Source of the DNA: Candidatus Peregrinibacteria bacterium UBA1369
GTDB lineage: Bacteria > Patescibacteriota > Gracilibacteria > UBA1369
Length of the DNA stretch: 12,229 bases
Assembly (NCBI GenBank): GCA_002305925.1
Contig: DBRL01000003.1
Coordinates: 49,645 to 61,873, forward strand
Direction: 5' to 3'
The notes under the pieces are model-generated. The model was not told where the DNA came from and did not search any database. It worked only from the letters and a program-made list of their open reading frames with translations. Made by a program: the position numbers and the translations under genes. Positions 9,401 through 12,229 of the stretch are shown here, piece after piece. The stretch's first letter is position 1; each line of letters starts with the position of its first letter.

Positions 9401-9682
9401 ATCGCCCTGGACGTGCAGAGTTCTGCCGTCGTCGGGCACCGGACGCTGATCGAGCACGGTCAGGCGCGTGTGTTGCGGCAGAAACCAGCCCAGTTTGCCC
9501 TCATAGCCGCCCACGTCGAGAATATCCAGACTGTGACGCTGTTCGTCCGGTCCGCGCAGGGACATAATGTATTCAATCAGCAGTCCGTAAAAACTGTTGC
9601 GGGAATAGAGGTCGGCGGGTAAGCGGATTTTTCTGGACTGTTTGATCATGGAGATTGGCAACCGGTGTTTATTAATTAGCAC
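6425..9682 (-). CDS. Fusion protein: SAM methyltransferase, long coiled coil, two GT2 glycosyltransferase domains
   Basis: 1085 residues. Domain order: a class I methyltransferase (about 50-145) with DILDVGGYEGKLG (53-65), acidic LDQR (77-80), GDARHIPF (93-100) and FDLVISSDMLEHL (105-117); a linking region; a Glu/Gln/Leu-rich coiled coil (about 300-465), in a stretch with no proline between 264 and 487; the SRSWKL segment (467-472) often seen before GT2 domains; GT2 domain 1 (about 556-760) with IDDAS (592-596), DNDDE (646-650) and SDEDK (673-677); GT2 domain 2 (about 811-1055) with VNNAS (847-851), LNNDTE (899-904) and FNDVDFCLRLGEKGY (1004-1018). The GT2 pair resembles Myxococcus RfbC-type O-antigen enzymes. 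Start: GTG at 9682 has GGAGAGG seven bases upstream; the ATG at 9649 (codon 12) has no Shine-Dalgarno sequence. Likely role: elongation and methyl modification of the exported glycan. Domain calls are strong; sugars and methylation site are unknown. Confidence 0.92.
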   Translation of the reverse strand: MLINKHRLPISMIKQSRKIRLPADLYSRNSFYGLLIEYIMSLRGPDEQRHSLDILDVGGYEGKLGWFLPQHTRLTVLDQRPVPDDGRTLHVQGDARHIPFPDGHFDLVISSDMLEHLVPSDRPLVMREMLRVSKRHVILGGPFQSIYTETAEELVNRQFLENTGQPHPFLSEHLEYGLPDLESVEQVLTEQAVSYLKLGEGNIYNWFLQQLSIGGRLLVPPSAAHAAAQNGTAFNQFFNEHLYELGNFRAPTYRTVLFCDQREPVSRRALMEIVEEKNNFHTSTCFEAYKRIFDDMRDLLGLKNTEIAAREEQTLAAVQQISDLEDRLEREWETGRQRESTIKLLQSQLEESQSVLLEREQQIGGLSALVRGHEEVVRQYESRLEQKQSDLALQETQIRSQDLLLGRLKQELEQLQKSEQELTGLIVLKEESIQRKSEALQLAEQQIASLQTSLAEYKRELETVLLSRSWKLVRFYGRVKQAVYTRPKNLLTTALQVLYRLGPREFLRRLRRKIFHSQQTTVSSPSDYQKLIEENSFSPSDLRRLRQEQESFDYKPLVSILMPVYNVPEVWLRKAIKSVQAQIYPKWELCVIDDASTAPHIRAVLQEFAQEDSRVRVHFRPHNGGIVKASNACLKMARGAYVGLLDNDDELAPEALYQVVKSLQAARHDLIYSDEDKLELDGGRSEPFFKPDFDPELLLANNYLCHFSVMRRKIVEEVGGFREGTDGSQDYDLFLRFTDKKRQIHHIPRVLYHWRKIPGSAAASIDAKPYALEAAKKALTDALRRRGIRGEVTDGLWKGSYRVRREIEGEPLISIIIPFRDQVEVLKNCLDSIFAKTSWQNYEILLVNNASELLQTREYIREIEHCPRVRLLHYNAPFNYSAINNFASLRAAGEYLLLLNNDTEVIEPDWIQNMLEHAQRPEVGAVGAKLLYPDDTIQHAGVIVGIGGAANHAFGRSHRDEHGYFGLLKVTRQYSAVTGACMMMRKKVFDEMDGLDEENLAVSFNDVDFCLRLGEKGYQVIFTPYALLYHHESLSRGHNVSFNEEYYLRRRHQGIFQGGDPHYNPNLSRERLDFSLKVLDKVKAQ

Positions 9683-9689
9683 GGCAAAG

Positions 9690-9696
9690 CCTCTCC
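9690..9696 (-). promoter_or_regulatory. Shine-Dalgarno sequence that supports the GTG start at 9682
   Basis: The minus strand reads GGAGAGG, then CTTTGCC, then GTG. It is one of the few clear ribosome binding sites in the window and is the main reason to prefer GTG 9682 over ATG 9649 for the methyltransferase/GT2 fusion. The octamer CTTTGCCG occurs on both sides of it (9703-9696 and 9689-9682), a short direct repeat. Confidence 0.55.
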
Positions 9697-9726
9697 GGCA
9701 AAGTGAAAAGGCTTGTCCGATTAGTC

Positions 9727-9751
9727 AAAAAATGCCTATGTCTATCTAGGC
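9727..9751 (-). terminator. Terminator- or attenuator-like hairpin between wzt and the fusion gene
   Basis: On the minus strand GCCTA (9751-9747), an eight-base loop and TAGGC (9738-9734) form a perfect five-pair stem, followed by one A and six T's (9732-9727). It lies in the 149-base gap (9683-9831), the largest in the glycan operon, and could lower read-through from wzt. The stem is short, so strength is doubtful. A TTGACT resembling a -35 box follows directly, but I found no matching -10 box. Otherwise this gap holds no ORF that I can support. Confidence 0.3.
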
Positions 9752-9831
9752 CTGTTTGTGTTGCCGGGAGGGCCGTTTACCGTACAGGCAGCGGGCGGAC
9801 GGCTTGAGGCGTCAGACGGTGTTTTTTGCGG

Positions 9832-10584
9832 TCAGCGGGTGGCGGACAGCGTCTGGTGATAGAGTTCCACCACAGCAGTCGCCGGCCCGTCGGCCAGCAG
9901 CTGCCCGCGGTCGATCAACAGTGCGCGATCGCAGAGATCGGCGATCTGGCCGGTATTGTGCGAGACCAGCAGAATGGTTTTGCCGCTGTCGCGCCAGCGC
10001 CGGAACACGGCCAGGCATTTCTGCTGAAAACTCTCGTCCCCCACGGCAAAAACCTCGTCGCAGAGATAGATGTCGGCGTCCAGATGGGCCGCAATGGCGA
10101 AGGCCAAACGCTGCCGCATGCCGGAGGAATAGTTTTTGATTTTCAGATCGAGAAAATGGCCGATTTCGGCAAATTCTACGATTTCGGGCAGCAGGCGGCG
10201 CGTCTGCGAGGCCGGCAGGCCGAGCAGGGCGGCATTAATGTAAATGTTGTCGCGGGCAGAGAGATCCTGCTGGAAGCCAATGCCCAGCTCCAAAAGCGGC
10301 GCCACGCTGCCGCGCAGATTGACCTGTCCGGCGTTGGGCCGGTATATTCCGGCCAGAATTTTGAGCAGGGTGCTTTTGCCCGAGCCGTTCGGCCCGATGA
10401 TGCCGACAAATTCCCCCGCCCCGATTTCCAGATTGACGTCATTGAGGGCAAAAAACTGCTCCTGCACCGGCCGCCGCCACAGCCCCGCCCCCAGGAAATC
10501 GACAAAGCTGTCCTTCAGCGTGGTGCGACGCTGATGCGGCACCAGAAAGGATTTGGACAGGTTTTGAACAGAGATTTGAGCCAT
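9832..10584 (-). CDS. wzt: Wzt-type ABC transporter ATPase for polysaccharide export (short form)
   Basis: Powers export of an undecaprenyl-linked glycan across the cytoplasmic membrane together with the Wzm permease encoded two genes upstream. With the ATG at 10584 it has 250 residues: MAQISVQNLSKSF start, Walker A GPNGSGKST (64-72), Q-loop region near 105, ABC signature YSSGM (152-156), Walker B LCDE (174-177) followed by VFAVGDESF, and H-loop LLVSHN (His209). It ends soon after the nucleotide-binding domain, so it lacks the C-terminal sugar-binding domain of E. coli O8/O9a-type Wzt and resembles the short KpsT/TagH-like class. An in-frame TTG at 10605 would add seven residues but overlaps the upstream small gene, and neither start has a Shine-Dalgarno sequence, so ATG is preferred. 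The stop is TGA. Confidence 0.92.
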   Translation of the reverse strand: MAQISVQNLSKSFLVPHQRRTTLKDSFVDFLGAGLWRRPVQEQFFALNDVNLEIGAGEFVGIIGPNGSGKSTLLKILAGIYRPNAGQVNLRGSVAPLLELGIGFQQDLSARDNIYINAALLGLPASQTRRLLPEIVEFAEIGHFLDLKIKNYSSGMRQRLAFAIAAHLDADIYLCDEVFAVGDESFQQKCLAVFRRWRDSGKTILLVSHNTGQIADLCDRALLIDRGQLLADGPATAVVELYHQTLSATR

Positions 10585-10591
10585 GAGAGCT

Positions 10592-10735
10592 TTATCTGCG
10601 ACCAAGTAATTTCAGGGCGTCAACAGGTTTCCCAGTGCTGACCTGCATAGCCTTGAGAACCTTCATCATATCTCCTTTGCGAAGCTTGCCCCTCCCCGGG
10701 ATTTTGGCTCTTTTTAACGGCACTCGCAACTCCAT
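10592..10735 (-). CDS. Small basic protein B (47 residues), unrecognised; possible antitoxin-like partner of the PIN gene
   Basis: An open frame from ATG 10735 to TAA at 10592, three bases behind the PIN gene stop and seven before wzt, so it fills the gap exactly. The product is Lys/Arg-rich: a basic N-terminal half (residues 1-20) and a predicted helical half with KVLKAM (25-30), a G-K-P turn (35-37) and ALKLLGRR (40-47). AAGGAG lies five bases before an internal ATG (codon 24), so a 24-residue product is also possible. Residues 15-47 align without gaps to residues 13-45 of small protein A upstream of wzm, with 11 identities (R15, K17, L18, M23, K25, L27, K28, G35, P37, A40, L43). That match is the best evidence that it is a real gene. 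No known family recognised. The frame is also continuous with the PIN gene through its TGA stop. Confidence 0.55.
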   Translation of the reverse strand: MELRVPLKRAKIPGRGKLRKGDMMKVLKAMQVSTGKPVDALKLLGRR

Positions 10736-10738
10736 GTT

Positions 10739-11152
10739 TCATTGATTATGGATAATTTGAATGTAACATTTTAGTTGTGTTTTATCAAAAGAAACAAAAT
10801 CCGTGGGCTGCAATAATCTTGCATGCGTAATTATAATCAGGTCCATCGTTCTCAATTTAATACGTTCGATCAAAATTTCCATTGCGTGAAATAATGTGTA
10901 AGCATCGATTTCGGGTATAACAAACCGGTCGTTCTTGATTGATTCCCAGACAAAGTGATTAATTTTCTCTTTAGGAACGCTCAAACGATTAGCGACATTG
11001 ACCACCTCCATCATCACTACCCAGGGGATAATTATTCTGTATCCCTTGTTGATGTGACGGCCGATTGTACGGATTGCCTCGTAATGGTTGGGTTCTTCCA
11101 AAATCAGGGAGGCCACCCATACCGATGAATCCAAAATTACTCTCTTCTCCAT
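10739..11152 (-). CDS. PIN-domain protein (VapC-like putative ribonuclease toxin), AT-rich
   Basis: With the ATG at 11152 it has 137 residues, typical for VapC-like toxins, which are metal-dependent RNases. The acidic residues of the PIN active site are in place: D8 in ILDSSVW, E49 in VMMEVVNV, D104 in LRTMD and D123 in FVSFD. The fold order (short strand and first Asp at the start, last Asp near the C-terminus) agrees. A TTG at 11185 would add 11 residues; neither start has a Shine-Dalgarno sequence. GC is about 38% in three 60-base lines counted, against 57-63% in wzt and wzm lines, which suggests acquisition from elsewhere. It separates wzm from wzt. The 61 bases upstream are too short for a VapB-type antitoxin; the small gene directly downstream is the only candidate partner. 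Family call is firm; toxicity is inferred. Confidence 0.83.
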   Translation of the reverse strand: MEKRVILDSSVWVASLILEEPNHYEAIRTIGRHINKGYRIIIPWVVMMEVVNVANRLSVPKEKINHFVWESIKNDRFVIPEIDAYTLFHAMEILIERIKLRTMDLIIITHARLLQPTDFVSFDKTQLKCYIQIIHNQ

Positions 11153-11213
11153 GCTTGCCGAGTGATGACAGTCCAATCTTATCAAGGTGACATGAACCAG
11201 AGATGAAATTTGT

Positions 11214-11990
11214 TCAGATCATTTCGGCGACTTTGTATTCCGTTTTTTTGAAAAACCAGTAACCGATGGCGAAGACACCCAGGCTGACCGCCAGCAGGAC
11301 GGCGTGCTGTTTGAGCGAGGGCACCTGGTCGATCAGAAAAATGCGCCGCGAAAAGCTGATAAACTGCGTCATCGGGTTGAGGTAGAGCCAGGCGCGAAAC
11401 TGTTCCGGCACAAAGGAGAGATCATAGACAATCGGCGTAATCCAGAAAAGAATCTGCAGAATCACCTCCCAGATATGCGAGAGGTCGTGGAAGCGCGCGT
11501 AGAGGCTGGCCAGAATCAGCGAAATGCCGGTGGTGAAAAGCAGCAGAAGCAGCAGATAGGGCAAAAAAAGCAGGCTGGCCCAGCCGGGCAGCAGGCCGGC
11601 GCCGAAGTAAAAAACGGCGAAAATGAGCAGATTGAGCAGCAGCGTGATCAGGCTGGAGAGGGTGGCGGCATAGACCAGCGTCTGGCGGGGAAAGTAGATT
11701 TTTGTGATCAGCTCGCGCTTGCCGGTCAGGCTGTTCATGCCGGTCATGGTGGCCTCGGTGAAAAAAGTCCAGAGCACGATGCCGAGCAGCAGATAGACGG
11801 CATAATTTTGCATGGGGCTCCGCAGAAAGACCGAAAAGACCAGGTAGATGACGCCAAAAAGCATCAGGGGCTTGAACAGCGTCCAGAAATAGCCCAGCAG
11901 CGAGGATTTGTAGCGCAATTTAAATTCGCCCCGCACCAGCTGGGAGATGATTTGCAGGTTGCGCACCAGGGATGTGTTTGTTTGCGGCAA
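11214..11990 (-). CDS. wzm: Wzm-type ABC-2 permease for polysaccharide export
   Basis: Forms the membrane channel that moves the lipid-linked glycan across the cytoplasmic membrane, driven by Wzt. 258 residues. An amphipathic N-terminal segment runs into the family signature GEFKLRYKSSLLGYFWTLFK (21-40). About six membrane segments follow, near 38-56, 64-84, 107-130, 138-162, 173-191 and 229-247, with the conserved WITPIVYD (183-190) and LNPMTQF (204-210). This is the usual length and pattern of ABC2_membrane (Wzm/KpsM/TagG) proteins. The start is uncertain: no ATG is available, TAG lies in frame at 12005, TTG at 11990 gives the given length, and GTG at 11966 would remove eight residues. No Shine-Dalgarno sequence is visible. 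The gene begins 12 bases after small gene A and is separated from wzt by the PIN gene and small gene B. Confidence 0.9.
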   Translation of the reverse strand: MPQTNTSLVRNLQIISQLVRGEFKLRYKSSLLGYFWTLFKPLMLFGVIYLVFSVFLRSPMQNYAVYLLLGIVLWTFFTEATMTGMNSLTGKRELITKIYFPRQTLVYAATLSSLITLLLNLLIFAVFYFGAGLLPGWASLLFLPYLLLLLLFTTGISLILASLYARFHDLSHIWEVILQILFWITPIVYDLSFVPEQFRAWLYLNPMTQFISFSRRIFLIDQVPSLKQHAVLLAVSLGVFAIGYWFFKKTEYKVAEMI

Positions 11991-12002
11991 GGGAATGGGG
12001 GG

Positions 12003-12143
12003 CTAACGATTTTTGCGCACCAGGTCGACGGCGTTGGTGGGATGGCCGAGATCAATAGCGTTCTTTTTAAGCAATTTCAGCATGGTAATCATTGGCAGTT
12101 TCTTGCGTGGCCGTTTTGGGGTGACTGTGCTTTTGTGATTCAT
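12003..12143 (-). CDS. Small basic protein A (46 residues), unrecognised, related to small protein B
   Basis: An open frame from ATG 12143 to TAG 12003. Its ATG overlaps the TGA of the preceding partial frame as ATGA, a sign of a coupled operon gene. The product is very basic: residues 1-16 are rich in Lys, Arg and Pro, followed by LKLLKK (22-27), a G-H-P turn (33-35) and NAVDLVRKNR (37-46). Residues 13-45 align without gaps to residues 15-47 of small protein B, conserving R13, K15, L16, M21, K23, L25, K26, G33, P35, A38 and L41. Upstream is a purine-rich stretch (GAAAAAAG) but no true Shine-Dalgarno sequence. It lies 12 bases ahead of the putative wzm start. Function unknown; it could be a DNA- or RNA-binding or antitoxin-like protein. 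Confidence 0.55.
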   Translation of the reverse strand: MNHKSTVTPKRPRKKLPMITMLKLLKKNAIDLGHPTNAVDLVRKNR

Positions 12144-12229
12144 CTTTTTTCTATATTAACGGTTTTATTGTAGGCTTTTTTCAAGGCCTGATCAAAGGTT
12201 TCGAGTTTTATCCCAGCGTAGTGAAGACA
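12140..12229 (-). CDS. C-terminal end of an unidentified gene cut by the window edge
   Basis: The frame is open from the last base of the window to TGA at 12142-12140, giving 29 residues. They include AGIKLETFDQALKKAY (5-20), which looks like a folded protein end with an amphipathic helix. The four-base overlap with small gene A supports a real upstream coding region. I do not recognise the family. Ends of the form 'GI-V-TFEEAL' occur in some PIN and other small toxin proteins, which would make this a counterpart of the PIN / small B pair, but 29 residues cannot show it. The sampled line covering 12121-12180 is only 30% GC. Confidence 0.5.
   Translation of the reverse strand, partial: CLHYAGIKLETFDQALKKAYNKTVNIEKR
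12167..12195 (-). promoter_or_regulatory. Candidate sigma-70-type promoter ahead of small gene A and wzm
   Basis: On the minus strand TTGATC (12195-12190; four of six) is followed by 17 bases and TACAAT (12172-12167; five of six). A start near 12160 would leave a leader of about 17 bases before the ATG of small gene A. It lies inside the last codons of the partial upstream gene. It could drive small A, wzm and the downstream glycan genes. Local A/T richness makes a chance match possible. Confidence 0.4.

Noticed and set aside
8519..9622. 367-residue plus-strand open frame opposite the methyltransferase and coiled-coil part
   Set aside because: Antisense shadow of a gene with strong domain motifs; its own translation has no recognisable motif.
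9697..9725. TTGACT followed after 17 bases by CACTTT as a promoter for the fusion gene
   Set aside because: The -10 position matches the consensus at only two of six bases.
9683..9831. A third small basic protein in the wzt-fusion gap
   Set aside because: The minus strand has no ATG there and nothing resembling the A/B pattern.
10585..10605. TTG start seven codons upstream for wzt
   Set aside because: It would overlap small gene B, has no Shine-Dalgarno sequence, and ATG 10584 begins the usual Wzt N-terminus.
11153..11213. VapB-type antitoxin gene upstream of the PIN gene
   Set aside because: Only 61 bases are available, and the ATG there runs into TGA after three codons.
6425..12142. TGA reassigned to an amino acid, as in some Patescibacteria (SR1/Gracilibacteria)
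   Set aside because: TGA ends wzt, wzm, the PIN gene and the fusion protein at sensible family lengths, and forms two ATGA overlaps; in-frame TGA inside conserved domains was not seen.
11304..12173. 289-residue plus-strand open frame opposite wzm and small gene A
   Set aside because: Gln/Gly/Glu-rich, low-complexity translation with no domain; it mirrors the codon pattern of wzm, whose family signature is clear on the other strand.
1..12229. tRNA, rRNA, CRISPR array, insertion sequence or phage attachment site
   Set aside because: No cloverleaf-like segments, regularly spaced repeats, transposase motifs or terminal inverted repeats were seen by eye on either strand.

Overview
The window is bacterial, densely packed with protein genes, and holds two blocks that converge near position 2780. 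Codon and base composition of the main genes is moderately GC-rich (57-63% in the 60-base lines I counted in wzt and wzm). Few starts have a Shine-Dalgarno sequence, TGA is a normal stop, and there is a small lipoprotein built from C-x11-C repeats and an O-antigen-ligase/TPR fusion. From memory this mix recalls Candidate Phyla Radiation (Patescibacteria) genomes. That assignment is tentative, because no rRNA or ribosomal protein is present.

Left block, + strand, 1-2747: the 3' five-sixths of enolase (eno), then an ADP-dependent NAD(P)H-hydrate dehydratase (nnrD-like), then a PgeF/YfiH-family protein. The gaps are 10 and 19 bases, so this is probably one operon joining glycolysis with metabolite repair and peptidoglycan or purine housekeeping.

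Right block, - strand, 12229-2815, in transcription order: the last 29 codons of an unidentified gene (window edge); a 46-residue basic protein (small A); Wzm-type ABC permease; an AT-rich PIN-domain gene; a 47-residue basic protein (small B); Wzt-type ATPase; a 1085-residue methyltransferase / coiled-coil / GT2 / GT2 fusion; a GT2 glycosyltransferase; an O-antigen-ligase-like membrane protein with C-terminal TPRs; and a small lipoprotein that probably has its own promoter. From wzm to the ligase this is a surface-glycan locus: the two glycosyltransferase proteins build and modify a lipid-linked glycan, Wzm/Wzt export it, and the ligase-like protein transfers or polymerises it outside the membrane.

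The most unusual part is the interruption of the wzm-wzt pair. Small A and small B, neither of which I recognise, align without gaps over 33 residues with 11 identities. Each lies directly behind another gene (4-base overlap and 3-base gap). Small B follows the PIN gene, whose sampled GC is only about 38%. This looks like one or two toxin/antitoxin-like modules carrying a repeated small-protein family, lodged in the glycan-export operon. The second point of interest is the methyltransferase/coiled-coil/polymerase fusion, which recalls the WbdD-WbdA chain-length system in a single polypeptide.
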